Source: Arcicella aurantiaca (GTDB lineage: Bacteria; Bacteroidota; Bacteroidia; Cytophagales; Spirosomataceae). Taken from it: 64,000 nucleotides of DNA. The first letter of the stretch is position 1; each line of letters begins with the position of its first letter. Shown piece by piece: positions 43,890 through 52,054 of this stretch. The notes beneath the pieces are model-generated. The model made no database searches and was not told the DNA's origin. It was given only the letters and a program-made list of their open reading frames with translations. The stretch covers positions 62,001-126,000 of the forward strand of contig NZ_QGGO01000006.1 in NCBI RefSeq assembly GCF_003148625.1, given 5' to 3'. The translations under genes were made by a program, and so were the position numbers.

Positions 43890-43918
43890 TTGTTTCCTCA
43901 ACCTCTAAATAATATTTG
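43890..43918 (+). promoter_or_regulatory. candidate promoter for the tannase/gallate operon
   Basis: TTG (43890-43892) and AATATTTG (43911-43918, seven of eight matches to TAnnTTTG) are separated by 18 bp, good Bacteroidota spacing. It would give a leader of about 40 bases before the tannase ATG. An AraC operator should overlap it. Confidence 0.4.
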
Positions 43919-43965
43919 AGAAATTTGCATTCAATATTAAAACATTATTACCTGATTTATAAGTC

Positions 43966-45426
43966 ATGAAAATCTTTTTGAAAAGTAGCATTTGTTTTTT
44001 AATGATGTCCATTTTTAATGCACAAGCACAAAATTCTCTTGTATTTGACTCCTCAAAATTTGTGGAGCTGTCTCAAGAAGTAAATGGAAAATTATTAAAG
44101 GTTAGAGCCTACGAAAATATCGTTTATGTTGCCAATCCAGTAGAAGCTAATTTTCAAAAATTAAACATTTATGTTCCAGAAGAATATTTTAATGGAGAAA
44201 AAATAAATGGTTTTACGGTTGAAACAGCACCCATATTTTTTCCAAACAAAGTTGGTGGATATATGCCTGCCATGCCCGCAACTTTTATAAATCCACCGCA
44301 AAGAGGTCCATTTGGTGGCAACAATCAATCTATACTTTTGGCATTATCAAAAGGATATATTGTAGCTTCGGCAGGTGCAAGAGGGAGAACATCTCCAACA
44401 GGAAAAGCCCCAGCAGGTCTTGTTGACCTTAAAGCCGCTATCAGATATTTGAAATTTAATGACAAACTAATGGCAGGTGATGCCCATAAAATAATCTCAA
44501 ATGGTACAAGTGCAGGCGGAGCCATGTCAACTTTGTTAGGAGCAACCGCCAATCATCCAGATTATGAACCATATTTAAAAGCGTTAGGTGCTGCCACTGC
44601 CACAGATGACATTTTTGCCGTTTCAGCATATTGCCCCATCATTAATCTTGAAAATGCCGATATGGCTTATGAATGGCAGTTTAATAAAATTCATAATTAT
44701 AAAAAGATGATTTTCTCGAATGTCAATGGTGAATTTAAGCGAGAAATGAAGGACGGAACGCTTGATGCAGAATCAATTAATGTTTCTGATAAATTAAAAA
44801 AAGCGTTTCCAGCTTATGTAAATAGCTTGAATTTGAAAGATAATGAGGGTAAAAAATTGGAATTGGACGGAAATGGAGATGGAAATTTTAAAGAGTTAGT
44901 AATGTCATACATACTTGCATCTGCTCAAAAAGCAATATCAACGGGCGTTGATTTATCAAAAGTGGATTTCATTGAAATTAAAGATGGGAAAGTTATTTCG
45001 GTTGATTTTGATAAATACATGACGTATATGGAACGCATGAAAACACCTCCTGCTTTTGATGCACTTGACAATTCTTCACCCGAAAATCAGGTTTTTGGTA
45101 CAGCTACCGTTGATAAACGTCATTTTACAAACTTTGCCATTCAACAAACAGCAAGCGACCCAAGCACTTTGGCTGAAAGTCTGCAAATAAAAATGATGAA
45201 TCCAATCAATTATATCGGAGACGCTCAGGCAAAAACTGCGAAACATTGGCGAGTAAGACACGGTGCAAAAGATAAGGATACTGGTTTTGCGGTACCCGTA
45301 ATTTTGGTAACAACGCTAAAAAACAAAGGGTTCAACATTGATTTTGCTCTGCCTTGGGACAAGCCTCACAGCGGTGATTATGACCTCGAAGAGTTATTTA
45401 TCTGGACGGATAGTATTTGTAAATAA
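43966..45426 (+). CDS. tanB: tannase, subtype B (tannin acyl hydrolase)
   Basis: The 486-residue protein has a signal peptide ending NAQAQN and closely follows the Lactobacillus-type tannase throughout. It shows NGTSAGGAMSTL with nucleophile Ser about 182, FAVSAYCPIINLENADMAYE, HWRVRHGAKDKDTGF with Asp about 436 and PWDKPHSGDYDLEELF with His about 468. The Asp-His spacing of 32 equals that of the Lactobacillus plantarum enzyme (Asp419, His451). Tannases hydrolyse galloyl esters of gallotannins and simple gallate esters to gallic acid; here the enzyme would act in the periplasm or outside. It heads an operon whose later genes form a gallate catabolic route, which strongly supports the function. 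Unlike the Lactobacillus enzyme it carries an export signal. Confidence 0.93.
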   Translation: MKIFLKSSICFLMMSIFNAQAQNSLVFDSSKFVELSQEVNGKLLKVRAYENIVYVANPVEANFQKLNIYVPEEYFNGEKINGFTVETAPIFFPNKVGGYMPAMPATFINPPQRGPFGGNNQSILLALSKGYIVASAGARGRTSPTGKAPAGLVDLKAAIRYLKFNDKLMAGDAHKIISNGTSAGGAMSTLLGATANHPDYEPYLKALGAATATDDIFAVSAYCPIINLENADMAYEWQFNKIHNYKKMIFSNVNGEFKREMKDGTLDAESINVSDKLKKAFPAYVNSLNLKDNEGKKLELDGNGDGNFKELVMSYILASAQKAISTGVDLSKVDFIEIKDGKVISVDFDKYMTYMERMKTPPAFDALDNSSPENQVFGTATVDKRHFTNFAIQQTASDPSTLAESLQIKMMNPINYIGDAQAKTAKHWRVRHGAKDKDTGFAVPVILVTTLKNKGFNIDFALPWDKPHSGDYDLEELFIWTDSICK

Positions 45427-45477
45427 TTTTCGGAATCCTTCGTAAAACTAATCAATTAAACAAAGACCACTCAAAAG

Positions 45478-46431
45478 ATGAATATCACTTGGGAGTTAGC
45501 CCATCTCGCACACGTCGAATTACTTACGCCTAAATTGGACGAAAGTATCCGTTTTTTTACCGAAATTTTAGGAATGTCCATTTCTGAAATTAATGGAGAT
45601 TCCGCCTATTTACGTGCTTATGACGATTATGAACACCATTCATTAAAACTGACAGCTCATAAACATTCTGGTATTGGGCATTTTGCTTGGCGTACTCGCA
45701 GTCAAGAATCGCTTGAAAATAGAGCAAAGGCAATAGAGCAAAAAGGTTTGGGAATTGGTTGGGAAGACCATGAATGTGGATATGGGAAAGCTTATAAATT
45801 TAGATACCCAGACGGACACATTTGTGAACTTTACTTTGAATCTAACAAATATAAAGCAGAAGGTGAGCATAAATCTGCTTTGAAAAATACAGCGAGTAAA
45901 TTTCCGGGAAGGGGAATGAATGTACGAAGAATTGACCATTTGAATCTTTTAGCAAAAGATATTGTGGCTTTCAGAGATTTTCAATTTGGCGTATTGGGCG
46001 GAAGAATGTCTGAAACTATCATTTTTGATGATGAACCAAAAGGTATTTGGGTTTCGGTAAATTCCAAGTCTTATGATTTGGCAATTACGGAAGACCATTC
46101 GGGACTTTCTGGGCGTTTTCATCACCTTACTTACGCCGTAAACAGTCGTGAAGAAGTGCTTTTGGCAGCAGATATTGCCCTTGAAAATGGCGTATTTATA
46201 GAAACAGGACCTCATAAACACGCTATTCAACAGACATTTTTCTTGTATCTCTATGAACCTGGGGGAAATCGTATTGAAATTGCCAATCCAACGGCAAGAT
46301 TAATTCTCGACCCAGATTATGAAACCGTCGTTTGGAACAGAGAAGAACGCATGAAAGGACAAGCTTGGGGATTAAAAACCGTTGAATCTTTCCACACAAG
46401 AGGTACTCCAATGCCAGAAGAATTATTGTAA
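45478..46431 (+). CDS. type I extradiol ring-cleavage dioxygenase (VOC superfamily)
   Basis: The 317-residue protein has two VOC repeats (about 7-125 and 150-275), as in catechol 2,3-dioxygenase. The metal triad is visible as RIDHLNLL (His 154), RFHHLTYAV (His 215) and PGGNRIEIAN (Glu 267). Spacings of 61 and 52 agree with His153/His214/Glu265 of XylE. His 207, His 246 and a nearby Tyr also fall where XylE has His199, His246 and Tyr255. It should be an iron(II) enzyme cleaving a catechol- or pyrogallol-type ring in the cytosol. It lies 51 bp after tannase and before GalB/GalC/GalD-type genes, so gallate is the inferred substrate. Known gallate dioxygenases are of the unrelated LigB type, which would make this a non-orthologous replacement. 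Confidence 0.88.
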   Translation: MNITWELAHLAHVELLTPKLDESIRFFTEILGMSISEINGDSAYLRAYDDYEHHSLKLTAHKHSGIGHFAWRTRSQESLENRAKAIEQKGLGIGWEDHECGYGKAYKFRYPDGHICELYFESNKYKAEGEHKSALKNTASKFPGRGMNVRRIDHLNLLAKDIVAFRDFQFGVLGGRMSETIIFDDEPKGIWVSVNSKSYDLAITEDHSGLSGRFHHLTYAVNSREEVLLAADIALENGVFIETGPHKHAIQQTFFLYLYEPGGNRIEIANPTARLILDPDYETVVWNREERMKGQAWGLKTVESFHTRGTPMPEELL

Positions 46432-46545
46432 AACTGTTTGCAAAATTAGAATTAATTATTCCGAAGGTTTTATCAAAGAACATAAAACCTAACCACTTTT
46501 AAATTTTATTAACGTCAAATATCTAAACTTTCAACTCAAAAAAAC

Positions 46546-47676
46546 ATGAAAATTACACAAGAACAATGGACACGCAGAACATTCCTTAGCACTTTAACAG
46601 GCGTTGGAACAGGAGTATTATTTAGTCCACTATGGTCGTTTGGCAATAATGAAATTGACCCAAAAGTGGCTTCAATAGTTGCCAAAACACTGTCTATTGA
46701 TACGCACAACCATATTGATATTCCATTAAATGCTGGAAAATCACCAAGTCCAGTATTTGATTTATTGGGAGATTTCAAAAAATCGGGATTGTCGGCAATA
46801 TGTTTGACATTTGCCGTTGATTATCAAAAATTAGAAAACGCTGGCGATGCTTACAATAGATTTATTACAGGTTTGGACGGAATAGATGTTTTACTGAAAG
46901 AAAATAATCTATCTCGTTCCATGAATTTAAAAGACCTAACCACTTCTTTTAAAAATAAAAAACCTGCCATTATTCAGTCTGTTGAGGGAGGACATTTTTT
47001 AGAAGGACAAATTGATAGACTCAAAATTGCGTATGACAGAGGTTTGAGAGTGCTTGGACTTTTGCATGATAATGATGCTTCTGTGCCTTTGGGAGATATT
47101 TACACCAAACCGCCACAATGGAATGGACTAACGACATTTGGGAAAGAAGTCGTGCAAGAATGTAATAAAATGGGTATCCTCATCGACCTGACTCATTGTA
47201 GCAATAAAGCCATTGATGATGCTCTGACCATTTCTACCAAACCAATGGTTATTACGCATACGAGTCTTGATACACAGTTGGGACATAATGAAAAAATGGC
47301 TCAAATGATGAAACCAAGACTTATCAGCAAAGAACAAGCCAAGATTTTTGCTAACGGAGGCGGAGTAATTGGGGCTTGGAGACATTTGACAGATACACCT
47401 TTGGAATATGTACAGAATATCAGAGCTTTGGTTGATGTTGTTGGGGTGGATAATGTTTGCATTGGCACAGATACGAAAATTAGTAGAGATGCCAACAATA
47501 AAAATCCGTTCCGACTTGGTGAAAATTCCAATCAAATTTGGCAAAATCAAGAAGCAGGATTTTTCTATACTGTCGTTGAAGCTATGTTGAAAGCTGGATT
47601 TTCAGAAAAAGAGATTATTAAAATTGCAGGAGGAAATTTTTGTAGAGTTTTTGATGCAACTACAAAAAAACACTAA
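46546..47676 (+). CDS. Tat-exported M19 (renal dipeptidase) family amidohydrolase
   Basis: The 376-residue protein starts with a twin-arginine signal (TRRTFLSTLTGVGTGVLF). It has M19 metal motifs: DTHNHID at 52-58, QSVEGGHFLEG with the bridging Glu at about 147, LIDLTHCS, VITHTS and IGTDTKI. Family members hydrolyse dipeptides, often with a C-terminal D-residue, but the fold belongs to the amidohydrolase superfamily that also contains lactonases. Inside a tannin/gallate operon a peptide substrate is not obvious. It could process another ester, lactone or amide arising from tannins. It ends 5 bp before the GalB-type gene, so it is co-transcribed. The export signal argues against a role in the cytosolic gallate pathway itself. 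Confidence 0.82.
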   Translation: MKITQEQWTRRTFLSTLTGVGTGVLFSPLWSFGNNEIDPKVASIVAKTLSIDTHNHIDIPLNAGKSPSPVFDLLGDFKKSGLSAICLTFAVDYQKLENAGDAYNRFITGLDGIDVLLKENNLSRSMNLKDLTTSFKNKKPAIIQSVEGGHFLEGQIDRLKIAYDRGLRVLGLLHDNDASVPLGDIYTKPPQWNGLTTFGKEVVQECNKMGILIDLTHCSNKAIDDALTISTKPMVITHTSLDTQLGHNEKMAQMMKPRLISKEQAKIFANGGGVIGAWRHLTDTPLEYVQNIRALVDVVGVDNVCIGTDTKISRDANNKNPFRLGENSNQIWQNQEAGFFYTVVEAMLKAGFSEKEIIKIAGGNFCRVFDATTKKH

Positions 47677-47681
47677 TCAAT

Positions 47682-48401
47682 ATGAAAAAGAAATTATTAG
47701 TATTAGGAGCCCATTCAGCCGATTTTGTTTGGCGTTCAGCGGGTACAATTGCCAAAAGTGTGGAAGAAGGTGCTGAAACGTTGGTAGTTTGTATGTCCTA
47801 CGGAGAACGTGGAGAATCTGGCGAATTATGGAAAGAAGACCCCAATCGTAGTGTAGAAAACGTAAAGGCAATTCGTCACGAGCAAGCACAAAAAGCAGCA
47901 GATATTCTTGGAACGCCAATTCAGTTTTTAAATTGGGGAGATTATCCAATGCTCATTTCAGACGAAAGAATTGAACAATTAACCAAAATAATTGGCGATT
48001 TTGAACCAACTGTTATTCTGACTCATACCGCAAAAGACCCTTTCAATCCTGACCATCCTTTGGCATATCAGGCTACGGAACGAGCAAGATTATTGTCGTG
48101 TGGAGCAGGCGTTCCGAGTGCGTTTAAAAATATTGACCCACCCATGTGGTATTCATTTGAACCGCATCAGCCAGAAATTTGCGAGTTTTTACCCGATACT
48201 TTCATTGATATTTCGTCGGTTTTTGAAAAGAAATTAGCCGCAATGGACTGTATGGGAGCTCAAAAATATTTGAGAGATTATTATGCGGAATTAGCTTCGA
48301 GAAGAGCCAATCATGCCCGTAGAATTTCGGGTAAAAAAGATATTAAATACGCAGAAGCCCACCAAAGCCATTTGCCAAGAATAACGAACAGTATTTTTTA
48401 G
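47682..48401 (+). CDS. galB: 4-oxalomesaconate hydratase, GalB-type (PIG-L/LmbE fold)
   Basis: The 239-residue protein has the PIG-L fold with metal motif GAHSADFVWRSAGTIAKS (His 11, Asp 14) in place of the usual HPDDE. The conserved YGERGESGELW segment and HPLAYQATERARLLSCGAG follow. GalB of Pseudomonas putida, which hydrates 4-oxalomesaconate to 4-carboxy-4-hydroxy-2-oxoadipate in gallate breakdown, is a zinc protein of this family with a closely similar opening. No signal peptide is present. It sits 5 bp after the M19 gene and 62 bp before the aldolase gene that would use its product. With the aldolase and GalD tautomerase in the same operon, the role is well supported by context. Confidence 0.85.
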   Translation: MKKKLLVLGAHSADFVWRSAGTIAKSVEEGAETLVVCMSYGERGESGELWKEDPNRSVENVKAIRHEQAQKAADILGTPIQFLNWGDYPMLISDERIEQLTKIIGDFEPTVILTHTAKDPFNPDHPLAYQATERARLLSCGAGVPSAFKNIDPPMWYSFEPHQPEICEFLPDTFIDISSVFEKKLAAMDCMGAQKYLRDYYAELASRRANHARRISGKKDIKYAEAHQSHLPRITNSIF

Positions 48402-48463
48402 AATTTGTGTGTTAGAAAATCCCTCATAACCAATACACTAATTTCCAGTAACCAATTCCAGAA

Positions 48464-49075
48464 ATGTATAAAGAACTCTCAAAATTCTCCGCCGCCACCA
48501 TTTGCGAAGCACTTGGCAATAAAGGATATTTACCGTCTGGCATTAAACCAATTGCGGCAAATATGAAAGTTTGTGGCCCTGCTTATACGGTTCAAACAAT
48601 GCCACGAGATAATGTTTTGTTGCATCGTGCTTATGCCTATGCACAGGCAGGAGACGTATTAATTGCCAATTGTTCTGGTTTTTATGAAGCAGGATATTGG
48701 GGAGATTTAATGAGTCTCGGAGCAAAAACCAAAGGTATCAATGGCTTAGTAATTGATGCTTGTGTCCGTGATGCAGACGATATTGAGGCAATGGGTTTTC
48801 CTGTTTTTTCAAGAGGTTTATGTATCAGAGGAACGTCAAATCATGGTGATGGCACGCTAAACGAACCCATTATGATTGGCGATGTTTTGATAAATGCAGG
48901 TGATATAATTGTTGGCGACCGTGATGGTGTAGTGGTTGTGCCTTTTGCCAAAATTGAAGAAACCATTGAAAAAGCCATTGCCAGAGAAGCAAAAGAAGAA
49001 AGAACAAGAGCAGAGTTAAGAAAAGGATTTCCTTCTATTAAAGTCTATGGTTGGGATGAGAAGTTTGGATATTAA
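48464..49075 (+). CDS. galC: 4-carboxy-4-hydroxy-2-oxoadipate aldolase, GalC/LigK-type (RraA fold)
   Basis: The 203-residue protein has the RraA/HMG aldolase fold. The class II pyruvate aldolase motif G-x20-R-D-x2-D is seen as GDLMSLGAKTKG followed by IDACVRDADDIEAMGF. Other matches are TICEALGNKGYLPSGIKP and GDIIVGDRDGVVVVPF. The family includes the aldolase that splits 4-carboxy-4-hydroxy-2-oxoadipate into pyruvate and oxaloacetate, the last step of the gallate and protocatechuate 4,5-cleavage pathways. It is not the RNase E inhibitor RraA, since the catalytic Arg-Asp pair and the operon context favour the aldolase. It is cytosolic and follows the GalB-type gene by 62 bp. Confidence 0.87.
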   Translation: MYKELSKFSAATICEALGNKGYLPSGIKPIAANMKVCGPAYTVQTMPRDNVLLHRAYAYAQAGDVLIANCSGFYEAGYWGDLMSLGAKTKGINGLVIDACVRDADDIEAMGFPVFSRGLCIRGTSNHGDGTLNEPIMIGDVLINAGDIIVGDRDGVVVVPFAKIEETIEKAIAREAKEERTRAELRKGFPSIKVYGWDEKFGY

Positions 49076-49089
49076 AATTTTCAAAAATT

Positions 49090-49878
49090 ATGAGTGGTAA
49101 ATTAAAAATAGCCGTTTTGGGTTTGGGCGAAGCAGGAAGTCATTTTGCAAATGACCTGACAAATTTAGGTGTAGTGGTTTTCGGATTTGATCCAAAACCA
49201 ATTCATCAATTAAATGCTGCAATCACAGTAAAATATAGTAATTCTGAGGCTGTTCAAGAAGCTGATATAATTTTTAGTGCCAATCTTTCTTCAGTTTCTG
49301 AAGAAATTGCAGAAGAGTTGGTGAAGGTGCTAAAACCAAATCAGTTTTTCTGTGAAATGAATACGTCTGGACCAGAGAAAAAGCAGAAAATCGCTTCAAT
49401 TTTAGAGCCGTCGGGCGTAAAAATGATTGATTTAGCAATTATGGCTCCCGTTCCACCCAAAGGAATCATGACACCTCTTTTGGCTTCTGGCGAATTTGCA
49501 ACCGAATTTTCAGAGAAAATAAAATCATTAAATCTCGACATTTCTGTACTTGAAAATAGTAAAATTGGCGATGCTGCCACTCGAAAATTATTACGCTCAA
49601 TTATTTATAAAGGCATTGCTGCCGTAGTTTGTGAAGCAATGGAAGCGGGAGAAGCCTTCGGAATGGAAACCTATATTCGTTCACAGATTGGTTCGTTGAT
49701 TGGTGGAAATGATGAACTTATTGACCGTTTTGTGGAAGGTAGTCGCACCCACGCTATTCGTAGAATGCACGAAATGGAAGCCGTTATTGAAATGTTGGAC
49801 GCAAAGGGAATTGAGTCAATCGTAACGCAAGGAACACGAAATAATTTAGAAAAATTAAGTTTGATGTCTTCGAAATGA
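49090..49878 (+). CDS. NAD(P)-binding dehydrogenase with C-terminal DUF1932
   Basis: The 262-residue protein begins with a Rossmann motif (AVLGLGEAGSHFANDLTNLG, residues 8-27) and belongs to the 6-phosphogluconate/3-hydroxyisobutyrate dehydrogenase group. It has LIFS-type strand DIIFSANLSSVSEE, FCEMNTSGPEKKQ, and the DUF1932 helical domain from about residue 180 (KGIAAVVCEAMEAGEAFGM, HAIRRMHEMEAVIEMLDAKG). Its reaction is not established. It is embedded between the aldolase and tautomerase genes with a 14-bp upstream gap, so a redox step on a carboxy- or keto-dicarboxylate in gallate metabolism is likely. It may reduce a side product or serve a related aromatic substrate. Confidence 0.8.
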   Translation: MSGKLKIAVLGLGEAGSHFANDLTNLGVVVFGFDPKPIHQLNAAITVKYSNSEAVQEADIIFSANLSSVSEEIAEELVKVLKPNQFFCEMNTSGPEKKQKIASILEPSGVKMIDLAIMAPVPPKGIMTPLLASGEFATEFSEKIKSLNLDISVLENSKIGDAATRKLLRSIIYKGIAAVVCEAMEAGEAFGMETYIRSQIGSLIGGNDELIDRFVEGSRTHAIRRMHEMEAVIEMLDAKGIESIVTQGTRNNLEKLSLMSSK

Positions 49879-49953
49879 AGATTTATAAAGAACTTCTCAA
49901 CAATAGAAATAACCTTCGAGAAGCAGATTTCCCAAAAACATTCTCCAATCAAC

Positions 49954-51039
49954 ATGAAATCTATTCCATATATGCAATTTAGAGGCGGAAGTTCAAAAGG
50001 CTTGTTTTTCAAAGCTGAAGACTTACCCGCAGACGAAAACGAAAGAAATCGGTATTTGCTTTTAGCGATGGAAGGCACAATTGAAGGTGATTTTCGACAA
50101 ATTGATGGTTTAGGTGGAGCCAATTCTCTAACAAGTAAAGTCGCAATCATTAGCAAATCCGCCAATACTGAGGCAGACTTAGATTATCTTTTTGTGCAAG
50201 TGGTGGTCGGGAAAGGCAAAGTTTCTACTGCCCAAACCTGTGGAAATATTTTAGCGGGCGTGCTTCCCTTCGCCATTGAATCAGACATGATTGAAGCGAC
50301 AGAATCAACTACGTCTGCCAAAATAAATATTGTAAATACAGGCGGTATTTGTGAAGTTGTAGTACAAACACCCAATCGTCAAATTGAATATGCAGGCAAT
50401 GCAAAAGTTGATGGCGTTGTGGGAACATCTGCCCCAATTATTTGTAATTATTTAGAAACCGTCGGTTCAACGTGTGGGGCTTTGTTGCCAACAGGAAACT
50501 CAAAAGATATTGTTGAAGGAATTGAAATAACGTGTATTGACAACGGAATGCCAATTGTAATAATGCGAGCAAAAGATTTTGGATTGATTGGAAATGAATC
50601 AAAAGAAACCTTAGAAGCTAACGAATTACTGAAAGGAAAAATTGAAAAAATACGATTACAAGCTGGTTATTTAATGAATTTAGGCGATGTCAGTCAGCAA
50701 ACAATTCCTAAAATGTGCTTAGTTTCAGAAGCTGAAAATGGTGGAATTATTAACACCAGAATGTTTATTCCACACGTAGTTCATGAAGCCATTGGCGTTT
50801 TGGCAGCGGTTTCTGTGGCAACGGCTTGCATAACGCCTAATACTGTAACCGAAGGAATTGCTAATTATTCATTTCAAAAATCTGAAAATTCAGCAATGCT
50901 AAGTATTGAACATCCTTCTGGAGAATTTACGGTAAATCTGGAATATGAAGCACAAAATTCTGATGTAGAAATAAAAAAGTCAGGCGTAATTCGTACCGCC
51001 CGACTTCTAAGTATTGGTCATGTTTTTATTCCAGCATGA
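49954..51039 (+). CDS. galD: 4-oxalomesaconate tautomerase, GalD-type (PrpF family)
   Basis: The 361-residue protein has the PrpF/diaminopimelate epimerase-like double-barrel fold: MQFRGGSSKGLFFKAEDLPA at the start, QIDGLGGANSLTSKVAIIS, AQTCGNILAGVLPFAIE (cysteine at the active site) and CGALLPTGNSKDIVEG. GalD of Pseudomonas putida, from this family, converts the keto and enol tautomers of 4-oxalomesaconate after gallate ring opening. The position at the end of the operon with GalB- and GalC-type genes fits that function better than PrpF aconitate isomerisation. It is cytosolic. It ends 4 bp before the convergent DeoR gene, with no room for a stem-loop between them. Confidence 0.88.
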   Translation: MKSIPYMQFRGGSSKGLFFKAEDLPADENERNRYLLLAMEGTIEGDFRQIDGLGGANSLTSKVAIISKSANTEADLDYLFVQVVVGKGKVSTAQTCGNILAGVLPFAIESDMIEATESTTSAKINIVNTGGICEVVVQTPNRQIEYAGNAKVDGVVGTSAPIICNYLETVGSTCGALLPTGNSKDIVEGIEITCIDNGMPIVIMRAKDFGLIGNESKETLEANELLKGKIEKIRLQAGYLMNLGDVSQQTIPKMCLVSEAENGGIINTRMFIPHVVHEAIGVLAAVSVATACITPNTVTEGIANYSFQKSENSAMLSIEHPSGEFTVNLEYEAQNSDVEIKKSGVIRTARLLSIGHVFIPA

Positions 51040-51043
51040 GGTT

Positions 51044-51802
51044 TTACAAAACTTCAATTTTAATATTTTCGTAAGCTAATAATTCAGGAGATTCGGGCGA
51101 TAATTCTGTAATTAAATAGTCAACATCTTGAATATCAGCAATTTTCATTTTCATAACGGTATTCATTTTTTCAGAAATTGCCAAAATCGCTACTTTATCA
51201 GAAGCCTTCAACATCGCTTTTTTAACCTGCACCGTTTCCCAATCAGAGTCTGTCAATCCACCATTTACGTCCAAAGCATTTGTACCTAAAATACATAAAT
51301 CTGCTTTCATTTCAGCCAATCGTTGATGCACTTCACCACCGATAGACATTTGGCTATATCGTGAAATTTGACCTCCAATTAAAATAATTTCAATATTCGG
51401 TTTATCTAACAACTCAACGGCAGTCAAGGGATTGACAGTCATAAAAGTTGCCGTTAAGTCTTCGGGAATTAGTTTGACAAACTCACGAATGGTTGTACCA
51501 CCTCCAATCAAAACCAACATTCCTTCTTTCAATAAAGTCAATGCTTTTTGAGCAATCACTAATTTTTGTGAATGAGCGTAATTTTCCTTTAGGTTTGATG
51601 AATGATGATATGACTTAGACATGGCTCCTCCCCTAATCTTAATGATTTCTCCACTTTCTGCTAATTCATTAACATCTCTCCGAATTGTGTCTTCCGATAC
51701 ACTCAATATTTCGGTTAATTCCCCTAATGATATTCTTGTATGAACGTTGATTTCTTTTAAAATCAAGTCTTTTCGTTCCTTTTTTAATAAGCTAACCGAC
51801 AT
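51044..51802 (-). CDS. DeoR/GlpR-family transcriptional regulator
   Basis: The 252-residue protein has an N-terminal helix-turn-helix (LGELTEILSVSEDTIRRDVN at about 24-43, then GEIIKIRGGAMS). A DeoR C-terminal sensor domain follows (LIGGGTTIREFVKLIP, IEIILIGGQISRYSQMSIGG, ADLCILGTNALDVNGGLTDS). These repressors bind phosphorylated sugars in the cytoplasm. It converges on galD and diverges from the third SusC gene with a 252-bp gap, so it more probably controls the SusC/SusD/GH29/GH20 genes than the gallate operon. Repeated TTGCAA motifs in that gap are plausible operators. It has the usual family length. Confidence 0.92.
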   Translation of the reverse strand: MSVSLLKKERKDLILKEINVHTRISLGELTEILSVSEDTIRRDVNELAESGEIIKIRGGAMSKSYHHSSNLKENYAHSQKLVIAQKALTLLKEGMLVLIGGGTTIREFVKLIPEDLTATFMTVNPLTAVELLDKPNIEIILIGGQISRYSQMSIGGEVHQRLAEMKADLCILGTNALDVNGGLTDSDWETVQVKKAMLKASDKVAILAISEKMNTVMKMKIADIQDVDYLITELSPESPELLAYENIKIEVL

Positions 51803-51887
51803 TGTTTATGTTAAAATATTTCACGTATGGTAAAACAAAGATATGAAAATTATGCAAGAAATGAATGTTAAACGCAAATATTTTATG

Positions 51888-52028
51888 TGCAATTTTTGCA
51901 ACAACTGAGCTTAAATACTCATTTTAAAATATTTTTAAAGTTATTTTTTATAATAATTAGTATTATTTCACGAAAATTTAATATGTTTGTTGCAAATATT
52001 GCAAATTTAATTCGCAACAATTGCAAAG
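51888..52028 (+). promoter_or_regulatory. control region of the third susC: repeated TTGCAA motifs and a -7 box
   Basis: The gap between the DeoR and SusC genes has TGCAATTTTTGCAA (51888-51901), TTGCAAATATTGCAAAT (51990-52006) and CGCAACAATTGCAAAG (52013-52028). TATGTTTG (51982-51989) fits the -7 consensus about 65 bp before the susC ATG and directly abuts the second motif. Clustered repeats over a promoter next to a DeoR gene suggest operators. Confidence 0.45.
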
Positions 52029-52054
52029 TGCCAGTTAATCCTAATTTCCCCTTT

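Noticed and set aside
48464-49075. Annotation as ribonuclease regulator RraA
   Set aside because: The fold is the same, but the class II aldolase motif and position with GalB- and GalD-type genes favour the gallate-pathway aldolase.
51887-52054. N-terminal extension of the third SusC
   Set aside because: It would translate the promoter and TTGCAA region and push the signal peptide internal; the start at 52055 gives a standard export signal.
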